From the IMG/VR virus record IMGVR_UViG_3300033571_005053, positions 1 through 43,723 of that record: a stretch of 43,723 nt of DNA; one strand, given 5' to 3'. This document shows, one piece after another, positions 8,185-16,091 of this stretch. The translations under genes were made by a program, and so were the position numbers. Positions within the stretch are counted from its first letter, which is position 1. Each line of letters opens with the position of its first letter. The stretch is from a virus. The notes beneath the pieces were generated by a model. That model did no database searches. It saw nothing but the letters and a program-made list of their open reading frames with translations, and was not told the DNA's origin.

Positions 8185-8579
8185 CGGTCAAGCAGTGTAC
8201 GTTCGAGGCTCCGGTGCGTGACCTGAACGCCTGCCCGATCAAGCCACTTGGCTGGCGGCTGGTGATCGCGCCATACGAGCCCGAGAACACCTCGCAGGGT
8301 GGCATCCTGATTGCCGAGCAGGCGCTCGAATCGGAGCGGCTGCTGACCTTCTGCGGCAAGGTGGTCGCTGTCGGAGAGGCGTGCTACAAGGCCGTGACCC
8401 GTTCCGGCCTTGACATGTCGCTATGGGAGCGGACCCCGAAGGTGGGCGACTGGGTGATTTACGGAACCTATGGTGGTCAGCGTGTCGTGACCAAGGGCGG
8501 TGCCCGTTTCGTGATCACCAATGACGATGCGGTGCTGGCCATCGTGGATGGTCCGCAGGACTTCAAGTACTACCTGTGA
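8181..8579 (+). CDS. GroES-like co-chaperonin
   Basis: A 132-residue protein that reads as a GroES/Cpn10 fold. IKPLGWRLVIAPYEPE matches the opening strand of GroES (the KPLxDRVxVxP style). SQGGILIAE at about residues 38-46 matches the mobile loop, with the Ile-Leu-Ile at 42-44 in place of the GroEL-contacting Ile-Val-Leu. GKVVAVGEA and KVGDWVIYG follow the later strands. It is about 35 residues longer than bacterial GroES, with an insertion after the GEA turn and an N-terminal extension. Phage GroES substitutes such as T4 gp31 help the host GroEL fold the major capsid protein; by analogy this one probably serves the capsid gene 2 kb downstream. The ATG at 8181 overlaps the previous stop (ATGA); the open frame further upstream is shadow. 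Confidence 0.85.
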   Translation: MTVKQCTFEAPVRDLNACPIKPLGWRLVIAPYEPENTSQGGILIAEQALESERLLTFCGKVVAVGEACYKAVTRSGLDMSLWERTPKVGDWVIYGTYGGQRVVTKGGARFVITNDDAVLAIVDGPQDFKYYL

Positions 8580-8589
8580 GGTGATCGCC

Positions 8590-9630
8590 ATGCCCAAGCA
8601 TGAGATCGTGTTCGAGGACTTGCGCGGATCCCCTGATGAAGGCGTCGTGCAGGTTGACCTCGACAAGGAAGACGAGCGTTTCGGAATCAAGCGTCTGGAA
8701 CAGGACGACCCGAAGGGCAAGGCCGAGCCCGATGGCCGGGCTGGCGATGGCGAGGAGGCCGACGAGGCTGACGCTGCCAAGGCCAAGCCGATGATCGGCC
8801 GGGACGATGACGAGGAGCAGGGCTCTGACGAGAGCGATGACGACTACTCCGAGCGTGTCCGTAAGCGCATCGACCGTGAGCGCAAAGCCAAGCAGAAGGC
8901 GGCCGAGGAGCGCGACTACTGGAAGCAGAAAGCCGACGAGATGTCGCAGCAGCTGGCAGAGTCGCGGCGCGTCACCAGCGAGCGGACGGTCAAGGCAATC
9001 GATGACCAGATCTCGGCTACTGAGAAGGCGCTTGAGGATGCCATCGAGTCAGGCAAGACCTCAGATCAGGTGCGGCTGACCTCCAAGCTCACCGATCTCA
9101 AGGCTGAGCGCATCACCACCCTGCTGAACAAGGAAGACGATAGTTCCACGGAAACCGTTGAACGGAACGGCGAAGCTGGTAAAGTCGCCGATAAGCGGTC
9201 GGAGACCAATCCCTTGGTCACCAAGTGGGTAAAGTCGAACGCCGATTGGTATGGAAAGAGAGGTTTTGAGAGGCAGACTCGCCTTGCCAATCGGATCGAT
9301 CGCGAGGTGTACGAGGATGGGTTCTCGCCGACAGACCCCGATTATTTCGAGGAGCTGGACCGGCGACTGAAGGACAAGGTGCCCGAGCTGTTCGACAGTG
9401 ACCAGCCACGGGAGCGTCGTCCGATCAGGTCACCAGTTGCCCCGCTTGGAGGGGCAGAGGATGAGCGCCCGATCCGTCGTTCAGGGAACAAGGTTGAGAT
9501 CACCGGCGAAGATCGCGAGACCATGATCCGATTCGGACTTGATCCCAACGACCCTGAGGCGCTTCGTGAATTCGCGCGCAACAAGCGCGAGGCCGAGGCA
9601 GATCAGCGTCGTTACGCGAGGAGCCGTTGA
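8590..9630 (+). CDS. Probable scaffolding protein
   Basis: A 346-residue, highly charged protein between the chaperonin and capsid genes. Residues about 45-100 are dominated by Asp and Glu, 95-180 form a predicted coiled coil (RKAKQKAAEERDYWKQK), and the tail is basic (RNKREAEADQRRYARSR). An acidic N-terminus, a central coil and a basic C-terminus that could dock on the capsid protein is the usual layout of phage scaffolds, and the position just upstream of the capsid gene fits. No protease is visible, so removal by exit rather than cleavage is likely. ATG 8590 follows a GAGGTGATC ribosome site. A longer frame from 8521 overlaps the chaperonin and is rejected. Confidence 0.75.
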   Translation: MPKHEIVFEDLRGSPDEGVVQVDLDKEDERFGIKRLEQDDPKGKAEPDGRAGDGEEADEADAAKAKPMIGRDDDEEQGSDESDDDYSERVRKRIDRERKAKQKAAEERDYWKQKADEMSQQLAESRRVTSERTVKAIDDQISATEKALEDAIESGKTSDQVRLTSKLTDLKAERITTLLNKEDDSSTETVERNGEAGKVADKRSETNPLVTKWVKSNADWYGKRGFERQTRLANRIDREVYEDGFSPTDPDYFEELDRRLKDKVPELFDSDQPRERRPIRSPVAPLGGAEDERPIRRSGNKVEITGEDRETMIRFGLDPNDPEALREFARNKREAEADQRRYARSR

Positions 9631-10166
9631 TGAACAGGAAAACTGCCGCTGAGCAAGCCGTAGTGACCGAGCATGGCGTCGTCCATGCCCACGAGACTCG
9701 TGTGGACGAGACCTCGGATGTAAATGCCACCCACCCGAGCGGGAGCGCTCCATGGGTCCGCCCGACCAGCCTAGACGCGCCGCCGGCGCGACCGGGGATG
9801 GTGCAACGGTGGATCCGTCGAACGGTCCGGGGTGAGGCCGATCCCAAGAACTTGAATCGTGTGTGGCGAGAGGGCTGGCGTCCGCGCAGCCCGGATTCGT
9901 TGCCAGATGAGTGGCGCGTATTCGCCAACTTCGCGAACAAGAACGAGGGAATGATCGTGGTGGATGACCTGATCCTGATGGAAATCCCAGAGTCAGTCCT
10001 CGCTGAAAAGCGTCGGCACATTGCCGACCAGACCAAGATGCAGATGGTCGGCGTGGAGCATGACTTGACGAATTCGCAGGTGAAAGGCCATCCGATCTTC
10101 AAGGATCACAAAACGTCGGTAAGCCACCCTTCCCGCAGACGCGTGGAAGTCGCTGACGACGAATGA
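9630..10166 (+). CDS. Conserved phage head/virion protein (178 aa)
   Basis: The start is taken as ATG 9630, sharing one base with the scaffold stop (TGATG); TTG 9627 just upstream is less likely. The product is basic and soluble. A central segment with RPGMVQRWIRRTVRG and a WREGWRPR run is one I remember from proteins lying between scaffold and capsid genes in other podoviruses, where it is annotated only as structural. A second half with VDDLILMEIPESVLAEKRR is helical. No catalytic motif is visible. A capsid-associated or assembly role is inferred from position. Confidence 0.65.
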   Translation: MNRKTAAEQAVVTEHGVVHAHETRVDETSDVNATHPSGSAPWVRPTSLDAPPARPGMVQRWIRRTVRGEADPKNLNRVWREGWRPRSPDSLPDEWRVFANFANKNEGMIVVDDLILMEIPESVLAEKRRHIADQTKMQMVGVEHDLTNSQVKGHPIFKDHKTSVSHPSRRRVEVADDE

Positions 10167-10174
10167 GGTAACGT

Positions 10175-10744
10175 ATGGCCAATGTCAATGCTCCGCGCGG
10201 CCTGTGGCCGGTGCGTCATGGCACTGGTGGCGTGATCCGTCTGGAGGAGTTCACGATTGCTTCCGGCCTTACGGCTGACATTTTCCTCGGAGATGTCGTC
10301 CGCTCGACCGGCACTGGCAAGAACATCCAGCGCGCCACCAATGCCGCCGATATCCTCGGCGTGTTCGCCGGCTGTCAGTACATCGATGCCAATGGCGACG
10401 TTCAGTTCGCCAAGCAGTGGAAGTCTGGCACCGCAACTCTGGGTACGCAGAAGGCGACTGCTTGGGTCTACGCAGACCCAAACATCATCTTCGGCGCTCA
10501 GATCGCCACCATCGCTGAGGCTGATGTCAACCTGTTTGCCGACCTCGTGGTTGGCACCGGCAACGCACTGACCGGCGTTTCCGGCGACACGGTGACCATC
10601 ACCACGGGTGACCAGTTCCGCGTCATCGGGCTGCTGCCTGATGCTGTGGCTGGGGCTCTTTCGGAGTATGGCGCTTACGCCAAGGTCGAACTCCAGTGTG
10701 TCCGTCACGAGCGCTTCGCGGCGACTCTGGCGACGGCAGTCTAA
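10175..10744 (+). CDS. Probable capsid decoration/head stabilisation protein
   Basis: A 189-residue Ala/Thr/Gly/Val-rich beta protein immediately before the major capsid gene. The pattern of short strands (TADIFLGDVVRSTGTG, ILGVFAGCQYIDANG) and the position just ahead of the capsid gene are those of head-decoration or stabilisation proteins in many tailed phages. The start ATG 10175 has GAGGTAACG just upstream, which overlaps the end of the preceding gene. The stop is followed directly by the strong capsid ribosome site. A minor head protein is the alternative; no known fold motif settles it. Confidence 0.65.
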   Translation: MANVNAPRGLWPVRHGTGGVIRLEEFTIASGLTADIFLGDVVRSTGTGKNIQRATNAADILGVFAGCQYIDANGDVQFAKQWKSGTATLGTQKATAWVYADPNIIFGAQIATIAEADVNLFADLVVGTGNALTGVSGDTVTITTGDQFRVIGLLPDAVAGALSEYGAYAKVELQCVRHERFAATLATAV

Positions 10745-10750
10745 GGAGGT
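10742..10750 (+). promoter_or_regulatory. Full-length Shine-Dalgarno of the capsid gene
   Basis: TAAGGAGGT matches the complete anti-Shine-Dalgarno complement and sits eight bases before the ATG at 10759. It is the most perfect ribosome site noticed in the window and fits the very high expression needed for the capsid protein. Its first bases overlap the stop codon of the upstream gene. Confidence 0.85.
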
Positions 10751-10758
10751 AACTGACC

Positions 10759-11673
10759 ATGAGCGTCATGAATCGCGCACGGTTCCGCAAGCAGCTTCAG
10801 GAAGGCCTCAACACGGTCTTCGGTCTGGAGTATCGCCGGTACGAGCAGGAGTGGCGGCCGATCTTCGATGTCGCCAACTCCAGCAAGGCATACGAGGAGG
10901 ATGTCCTCCTCGCGGGTCTGGCTGGTGCCCCTGTCAAGCCGGAGGGTGCCCCGGTCGCCTACGACATGGGCGGCGAGGCATTCGTGTCCCGCTACGTCCA
11001 CGAGACGATCGCGCTGGCGTTCGCCATCACCGAGGAGGCCGAGGAGGACAACCTCTATGGCAGCGTCGGCCAGAAGTACGCCCGCGCTCTCGCTCGCTCG
11101 ATGCAGCACACCAAGGAAGTGAAGGGTGCGGCCATCCTCAACAATGGCTTCAGCGCTTCGTTCCCGGGTGGTGACGGTGTTGCCCTGTTCAGCACCTCGC
11201 ATCCGCTGTTCGGTGGTGGCACGCAGTCCAACACCTTCGCGACGCAGGCCGATCTCAGCGAGACCTCGCTGGAGGAGGCGCTGATCGCGATCAGCAAGTT
11301 CGTGGACGAGCGTGGCATTCCGGTCGCTGTTCGCGGCCAGCGTCTGATCGTGCCCCCGGACCTGATCTTCGTTGCCGAGCGCCTGCTCGCCTCGACGGGT
11401 CGCCCGGGCACGGCTGACAACGACGTGAATGCGATCCGGTCGATGGGCATGCTGCCCGGTGGCATGGCCCAGAACCATCGCCTGACCGACTCCAACGCAT
11501 GGTTCATCAAGACCGACTGCCCGGATGGTCTGAAGCACATGGTGCGCAAGAACATCCAGCGCGGCCTCGAAGGCGACTTCGAGACGGGGAACATGCGTTA
11601 CAAGGCGCGTGAGCGCTACAGCTTCGGCTGGAGCGACTACCGTGGCGTGTTCGGTTCGAGCGGTGTGAACTGA
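10759..11673 (+). CDS. Major capsid protein (HK97-fold, Mu gpT-like)
   Basis: A 304-residue protein in the capsid position, with the strongest ribosome site seen in the window and a hairpin terminator right after. Segments RYEQEWRPIFDVANSSKAYEED, which covers the N-terminal arm, and SVGQKYARALARSMQHTKE, the long spine-like helix, match the gpT-type capsid family, as do the P-domain and A-domain-like stretches later (GQRLIVPPDLIFVAERLL). About 33 kDa is a usual size for an HK97-fold subunit. No N-terminal delta domain or protease gene is seen, so assembly probably uses the separate scaffold gene at 8590. The upstream GroES-like gene may serve its folding. Confidence 0.9.
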   Translation: MSVMNRARFRKQLQEGLNTVFGLEYRRYEQEWRPIFDVANSSKAYEEDVLLAGLAGAPVKPEGAPVAYDMGGEAFVSRYVHETIALAFAITEEAEEDNLYGSVGQKYARALARSMQHTKEVKGAAILNNGFSASFPGGDGVALFSTSHPLFGGGTQSNTFATQADLSETSLEEALIAISKFVDERGIPVAVRGQRLIVPPDLIFVAERLLASTGRPGTADNDVNAIRSMGMLPGGMAQNHRLTDSNAWFIKTDCPDGLKHMVRKNIQRGLEGDFETGNMRYKARERYSFGWSDYRGVFGSSGVN

Positions 11674-11680
11674 GCGACCT

Positions 11681-11704
11681 GAGGGGGGCCGAGAGGCCCC
11701 CCTC
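11681..11704 (+). terminator. GC hairpin terminator/attenuator after the capsid gene
   Basis: A perfect ten-base-pair stem (GAGGGGGGCC paired with GGCCCCCCTC) with a GAGA tetraloop sits seven bases after the capsid stop. It is followed by TCTCCCTT region bases rather than a clean T run, so termination would be partial. In the 73-base gap it probably lets the capsid message accumulate over downstream tail genes. Confidence 0.75.
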
Positions 11705-11746
11705 TCCCTTAAGCCCTGACGACCCGCAAGGGACAGGAGACGACAG

Positions 11747-12187
11747 ATGGGCAAGAGAGTGACTTTCGCCGGCTACATTCGGCAGCGCGGCAACTCCGAT
11801 TCCAAGACCCCGGCCTCGCCGGGCGTTACCATGAACTACCTGCGCTGTCAGGTGACCCCGACGCAGGCCATGGGCTCGATGACGCCCAAGCGCATCCTGC
11901 CGAAGGGTGCGATTCCGCTGCACTTGATCACCCTTGGCGGGGCGACCGGCGGCACCAACCCGACCATCGACGTTCAGCTGGCTGGCGGCGCCGCTGCCGG
12001 TCTGGCGAATGAGCTTGACGCCGACACCCTCTCGACTGCGCTGGTCACGTCCGGCGCGTCGCTTGGCGCTGCGCTCACGGCTGACACCGAGGTGCAGGCT
12101 GGTGTTGGTGCGTCTGCTGCGACGGGCGGCACCACGACGTTCCTGATCGGCTACCTGATGCAGGACGACCTCAAGCTCAACGACTGA
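11747..12187 (+). CDS. Small structural protein downstream of capsid
   Basis: A 146-residue Thr/Ala/Gly-rich protein from ATG 11747 with an AGGAGA site at about 11735. The N-terminus is basic; the rest has low-charge strand-like stretches (NPTIDVQLAGG, TSALVTSGASLGAAL style) with no catalytic motif. Its composition resembles that of capsid decoration or head-completion proteins, and it is the first gene after the terminator. I do not recognise a family; the virion role is inferred. Confidence 0.6.
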   Translation: MGKRVTFAGYIRQRGNSDSKTPASPGVTMNYLRCQVTPTQAMGSMTPKRILPKGAIPLHLITLGGATGGTNPTIDVQLAGGAAAGLANELDADTLSTALVTSGASLGAALTADTEVQAGVGASAATGGTTTFLIGYLMQDDLKLND

Positions 12188-12200
12188 TAGGGGGTGAGTC

Positions 12201-12539
12201 ATGCGTCCTATCAGGCTGGCTGTAGCTGCAGCCGGAACGTACTACATCCCGGTCAACCGGGAAGTGGTCAATACGGTCTGCGAGATCGAGCTGTCGGGGC
12301 TGACGATCACGTCAGTGTCGTGGACGAATGCCAACATCCGGATGGGTGCGTCGCCGGCAAATGGCGGGCCGATCAACGCCCCTGACAACGGGGTGGCTGC
12401 GGCAAGCGCGCCGTGGCAGGCGATCACCGCAGCGACTGATGGCAGCTACCGGGTCGATTTCCCGATCGACAGCCTGCGTGTTGTCCTCGCCGGTGCAGGC
12501 TCTGCCAACATCTACGTCAATCAGGAAGCGGATGGCTGA
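12201..12539 (+). CDS. Small hypothetical structural protein (112 aa)
   Basis: A 112-residue Ala/Asn/Val-rich protein from ATG 12201 with GGGGTGAG upstream. It is soluble and beta-rich (YYIPVNREVVNTVCEIEL, RVDFPIDSLRVVLAG). No family is recognised. It overlaps the next gene by one base (TGATG), showing translational coupling, and lies within a run of virion genes, so a head- or neck-associated structural role is likely but not shown. Confidence 0.6.
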   Translation: MRPIRLAVAAAGTYYIPVNREVVNTVCEIELSGLTITSVSWTNANIRMGASPANGGPINAPDNGVAAASAPWQAITAATDGSYRVDFPIDSLRVVLAGAGSANIYVNQEADG

Positions 12540-13252
12540 TGGCAACCTCCGGGCGCTACCTGTTCAACCCCGTCATCGCCGAGATGGTGGATGAGGCGTT
12601 CGAGCGCTGCCGGATCGATGCTGCACTGCTGACGGCAAGGCACATCGAATCCGCGCGGCGCTCGATGCGCTTCATGGTGGCTGACTGGGCGACCGAGGAG
12701 CATCACGAGTTCCGCATTCGTCAGGTGTCATTCACGCTGACGACCGGGCAGAGTGTCTATACCGGCGGCGATGACATTGGCGACCCGTTCGGCAGCAACG
12801 TCATCGATGTCCTTGGCGTGGTCCTGCGGCGAGACAATAGCGACACGCCGCTGTCGCTGATCTCCCGCTCCGACTACCTGAACATCCCGAGCAAGGACAT
12901 CACTGGGCGTCCTGACCAGTACTTCGTGGACAAGCAGCGCGACGAGCTGTCGATCACGGTGTGGCCGGTGCCAGAGAACTCGACCGACGAGCTGGTCATG
13001 GACCTGCTGGTCCAGTTCGAGGACAGCGACACTGCGTCGCTCAACGCCGACATCCCATACTACCTGTACGACGCCTTCGCCAGCGGGCTGGCCGCGCGTC
13101 TGGCCGAGAAGTTTGCCACGCCAGAGCTGGAGGAAAAACTGTGGCTCAAGGCTGGCAGGGCCTTGAAGCGTGCCACGGTAGCCCAGCGTGAGCCCGGCGA
13201 CATCCGGCTGGTGCCGACCCATCGCGGCAGGGGTGGCGCAAGGATCCGCTAA
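12539..13252 (+). CDS. Head-tail adaptor-type protein
   Basis: A 237-residue protein following the head module. Its helical N-terminal segment (NPVIAEMVDEAFERCRID), a central beta segment with FTLTTGQSVYT, a DQYFVDKQRDELSITVWPVP strand pair and a helical tail (YDAFASGLAARLAEKF) match the layout of short-tail adaptor proteins that join the portal ring to the tail (T7 gp11 and P22 gp4-like, and SU10-like relatives). The pattern of alternating strands around a central helix bundle is recognised from memory. The stop is directly followed by the next ATG with a one-base overlap. Confidence 0.72.
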   Translation: MATSGRYLFNPVIAEMVDEAFERCRIDAALLTARHIESARRSMRFMVADWATEEHHEFRIRQVSFTLTTGQSVYTGGDDIGDPFGSNVIDVLGVVLRRDNSDTPLSLISRSDYLNIPSKDITGRPDQYFVDKQRDELSITVWPVPENSTDELVMDLLVQFEDSDTASLNADIPYYLYDAFASGLAARLAEKFATPELEEKLWLKAGRALKRATVAQREPGDIRLVPTHRGRGGARIR

Positions 13253-13782
13253 TGGCCAGCCGCCGCTACGCGCGAGGTGATCGCGCCCTCGCAGAATGTC
13301 AGCGGTCTGGCAAGCGGGTTCCGTACCGGGATCTGGTCGAGGACGGCCACGTCAAGGGGCTGATGGTGGCCCCTGACTGGTACGAGCCGAAGCACCCGCA
13401 GGAGTCGCCCGTCGTGGCGACCGACAGCAGCTCGCTGCACCGTCCATCCCCTGAGTTTTCTGCGCCGCCGACCGAAGGCGTGCTTGGCGACGCAACGCCA
13501 AACCTGCTGTATCAGGCGACCACGACCTTGGCTGTCGATCTGCAGGACGGCATGCACCGGCTGCTGGTCAACGACGCAGTGGTCGCGACCTACGGCACGC
13601 CCATCTGGGTTGGCATCTTGGAGGACGAGGCAGTCATTGGCTGGGTGCTGCTGTTCGTCGGCGCTGAGCTGACCGAGCCCACCTACGCGGTTCCACTGCA
13701 ATCCTGCCCTCACTTGGAGGCCCCAGCGCCTGCTGGCGGGCCGGTTTATATTGGCCCCAACGGCAACGGCATCTTGAATTGA
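13252..13782 (+). CDS. Conserved phage structural protein with residual zinc-ribbon-like start
   Basis: A 176-residue protein from ATG 13252, overlapping the previous stop by one base. The first 50 residues (ALAECQRSGKRVPYRDL and VAPDWYEPKHPQE) resemble a short Cys-pair module that starts many small phage structural proteins and ends in a HPQ sequence. Here only one Cys of the usual pairs remains, so metal binding is doubtful. The rest has an immunoglobulin-like strand pattern (VWVGILEDEAVIGWVLLFVG) and a Gly/Pro/Asn tail. It lies between two adaptor-like genes, suggesting a neck or tail component. The resemblance is from memory. Confidence 0.6.
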   Translation: MASRRYARGDRALAECQRSGKRVPYRDLVEDGHVKGLMVAPDWYEPKHPQESPVVATDSSSLHRPSPEFSAPPTEGVLGDATPNLLYQATTTLAVDLQDGMHRLLVNDAVVATYGTPIWVGILEDEAVIGWVLLFVGAELTEPTYAVPLQSCPHLEAPAPAGGPVYIGPNGNGILN

Positions 13783-13791
13783 GGGGCCACC

Positions 13792-14439
13792 ATGAACTAC
13801 ACGACGCTGGTTCAGAACCTGCAGAACTGGATGGAGGACGACGGGCTTGAGTTTGCCGGCTCGATAGAGCAGCTGGTTGCTATCGCCCACCGTCGCGTCT
13901 GCCGCGACCTAGACTTGGCGCTGTTTGTCGGCAGCGGAAGCTCCAACACGGCCAATGGCAACCCGGTGCTGACCAAGCCCTCGGTTACCGGGATCATCGC
14001 CTTTTCCACGCTGCGCTACACCAACGCAGGCAGGCAGACGATCCTTTCCCAGCGCTCGCTGGATTACGTGCTCGACTACGCCGGCAACTCGACCGGCGGC
14101 CCGCCGCTGTACTACGCCGACCTGTCTGAGACGCAGTGGACGCTGGCACCAGTGCCGGCCGCAACCCATGCGGTGACCTGCACTGGAAGCATCGATCCGC
14201 CGCCATTGTCCACCACGGTGGCAACCACGTGGCTTGGCGATGCCCTGCCAGACCTGCTGTTCAAGGCCTGCAAGCAGGAGGCCGAGGGTTTCCTGAAGGC
14301 GGACGACCGCATCCAGATCTGGACGCAGCAGTACGCAGAGGCGCTGCCGATCGCCAAGCGCTACCTCTATGATCTGCTGCGAGCCCGTTACCAACTGACC
14401 CCCATGCAAGTGCCGGCACAGCCGACCATTGCGAGGTAA
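13792..14439 (+). CDS. Second adaptor/neck protein
   Basis: A 215-residue protein with an N-terminal helical segment (LVQNLQNWMEDDG, IEQLVAIAHRRVCRDLDL), a central beta domain ending in WTLAPVPAATHAVTCTG, and a C-terminal helical region (LPDLLFKACKQEAEGFLK and AEALPIAKRYLYDLLRARYQ). Helix-strand-helix layout with the phrase SETQWTLAPVP is typical of adaptor or gateway proteins of short-tailed phages of the SU10 type. Together with the gene at 12539 it may form two stacked rings between portal and nozzle. ATG 13792 is preceded by GAGGGGCC. Confidence 0.7.
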   Translation: MNYTTLVQNLQNWMEDDGLEFAGSIEQLVAIAHRRVCRDLDLALFVGSGSSNTANGNPVLTKPSVTGIIAFSTLRYTNAGRQTILSQRSLDYVLDYAGNSTGGPPLYYADLSETQWTLAPVPAATHAVTCTGSIDPPPLSTTVATTWLGDALPDLLFKACKQEAEGFLKADDRIQIWTQQYAEALPIAKRYLYDLLRARYQLTPMQVPAQPTIAR

Positions 14440-14442
14440 GCC

Positions 14443-15285
14443 ATGCCGAGCTATTCAGACCTGTTGCGGTTGACGCTGCAGAACGCCGGTGAGAACGAAT
14501 CGACGTGGGGCGATGTCGCCAATGCCGTGTTCGATCTGCTGGAAGATGCGATTGCCGGCCTGACTTCGGTGTCGGTGACCAGCGGCGACGCAACGCTGTC
14601 GGCCCTCAATGGCACCGCCGACCAGTCGCGCCGCGCGATCATCGAGGTCACCGGAAACCCCGGCGTGGCGCGCAACGTGAACGTGCCTGCGCTGACCAAG
14701 TGCTACGTGGTCAACAACCGGACCACCGGCGGGCAGAACGTCACCATCAAGACTGCCGCTGGCACCGGCGTCCTGCTGCCGGCGAATGTGCCGTACATCG
14801 TCTACTGCGACGGCTCCAACGTGTATGGTGTTGGCGCAGCGGTCGCCACCTTGGCGACATCAGCCACCAGCGCAGACACGGCTACCAATGCCCTGTCGCT
14901 GGGCGGATACGTTGCGGCAAGCTACCCGAGGCTGGCGGCGGCAAACACGTTCACGGCAGCCCAAAGCGTGCAGCGTGTTGCCCTGACCAGCGCCGCATCG
15001 ATCACCATCAATGCTGCGTTGTCGAACTGCTACAGCCTGACAGCGTTGCAGAACTTCACGCTGGCCAATCCCACTGGCGGTACTGATGGCGAGACCCTGC
15101 GTGTCGTGATCAAGCAGGGTGCTGGCGGCCCATACACGATCACCTTCGGCTCGAAGTGGGTATTCCCAAGTGGTGCAGTGCCGGCGCTGACGGCTACTGT
15201 CGGAGCTAGAGATTATCTGGCTGCCGAATACTATGCGGCCGACGATGTGTGGCTGGCGGCGATGAATCGCGACATGAAGGTGTGA
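14443..15285 (+). CDS. Tail fibre/tail-tip protein (NENTWGDVxN-type head)
   Basis: A 280-residue protein. The first 130 residues have a motif set common in phage fibre and spike proteins: NESTWGDVANAVFDLLEDAIAG, covering the N-terminal helix pair, a TSGDATLSALNGTADQSR segment, and YCDGSNVYGV at the end of the beta domain. The second half is a beta-structured domain with FTAAQSVQRVALTSAAS and a C-terminal strand region. No intramolecular chaperone is evident. It precedes a glycine-rich protein and the nozzle. Probably a short fibre, tip or adaptor that carries the receptor-binding unit. Confidence 0.75.
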   Translation: MPSYSDLLRLTLQNAGENESTWGDVANAVFDLLEDAIAGLTSVSVTSGDATLSALNGTADQSRRAIIEVTGNPGVARNVNVPALTKCYVVNNRTTGGQNVTIKTAAGTGVLLPANVPYIVYCDGSNVYGVGAAVATLATSATSADTATNALSLGGYVAASYPRLAAANTFTAAQSVQRVALTSAASITINAALSNCYSLTALQNFTLANPTGGTDGETLRVVIKQGAGGPYTITFGSKWVFPSGAVPALTATVGARDYLAAEYYAADDVWLAAMNRDMKV

Positions 15286-15287
15286 CC

Positions 15288-16091
15288 ATGTGGGACGTGC
15301 CATTCCCATTGATGGTCGGCGGTGGCGGAAGCAAGAATCTGGTCATCGATTCTGATCTTGTTACCGGCTACACCACGATTGTCGATGGTCGCTCGTATGT
15401 TGGCGCTTATGACCTGTATCGCGAGTGCGGCTATCCAACAGAGCCTACTTCTGTCGTTCTAACGATCAATAGCGCGGCAAAGTGCGCGATGGTCATCGTC
15501 TCCAACGATTTTGCCTCTGGCAGTTCTGTCGGCATTGTCGTCAGCGGATCGGCGCAAGTCGTTGGCGCTGGCGGGCAAGGCGGCGATGGCGGCTATGCCG
15601 ATGACGGCATTGCGATGGACGGCGGCCCCGGGCAGGCAGGCGGCGCAGCCCTATTGCTCAGCCGCAACATCAGCCTGAACATCGATGACGGCTACCTGTA
15701 TGGCGGTGGCGGTGGTGGCGGTGGTGGCGCTGGCGCAATCTCCAGCAACGGTGGCTCAGGCGGCGGCGGTGGTCGCGGCTTCAACAACGCCCCCGGCGGT
15801 GCTGGCGAATGGGTGAATGGCACTGACGGCACAGCAGGCAGCATCACGGCCCCGGGTGTTGGTGGCACTGGGGCGGCAGATGGTGGAGCTGGCGGCAACT
15901 GGGGATCTGCTGGCACTGATGGCGCGGACACTGGCAAGAATGGCGGCGCCGGCGGTGCTGCAGGCTATGCCATCTTGGGCAGAGTCAGTGGCGTTGTCGT
16001 CACCCTGACTGGAGCCAAGAACCTCTCCACCCTGACCAGCGAAGGCCGGCTGCTTGGCAGCTATTCAGTTCCGGGCGGGAGTATCAGCTAG
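15288..16091 (+). CDS. Glycine-rich tail-tip/adhesin protein
   Basis: A 267-residue protein starting at ATG 15288, two bases after the fibre stop; the frame is open upstream into the fibre gene and that part is rejected. Residues about 95-240 are dominated by Gly, with runs such as GGGGGGGGGAGA and repeated GG-X spacing, and end in a beta-rich C-terminal segment (VVVTLTGAKNLSTL). In known phage adhesins such as Salmonella phage S16 gp38, glycine-rich blocks fold as packed polyglycine type II helices that recognise outer-membrane proteins or glycans. I infer a similar tip here. A link to the fibre gene just upstream is likely. Confidence 0.65.
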   Translation: MWDVPFPLMVGGGGSKNLVIDSDLVTGYTTIVDGRSYVGAYDLYRECGYPTEPTSVVLTINSAAKCAMVIVSNDFASGSSVGIVVSGSAQVVGAGGQGGDGGYADDGIAMDGGPGQAGGAALLLSRNISLNIDDGYLYGGGGGGGGGAGAISSNGGSGGGGGRGFNNAPGGAGEWVNGTDGTAGSITAPGVGGTGAADGGAGGNWGSAGTDGADTGKNGGAGGAAGYAILGRVSGVVVTLTGAKNLSTLTSEGRLLGSYSVPGGSIS

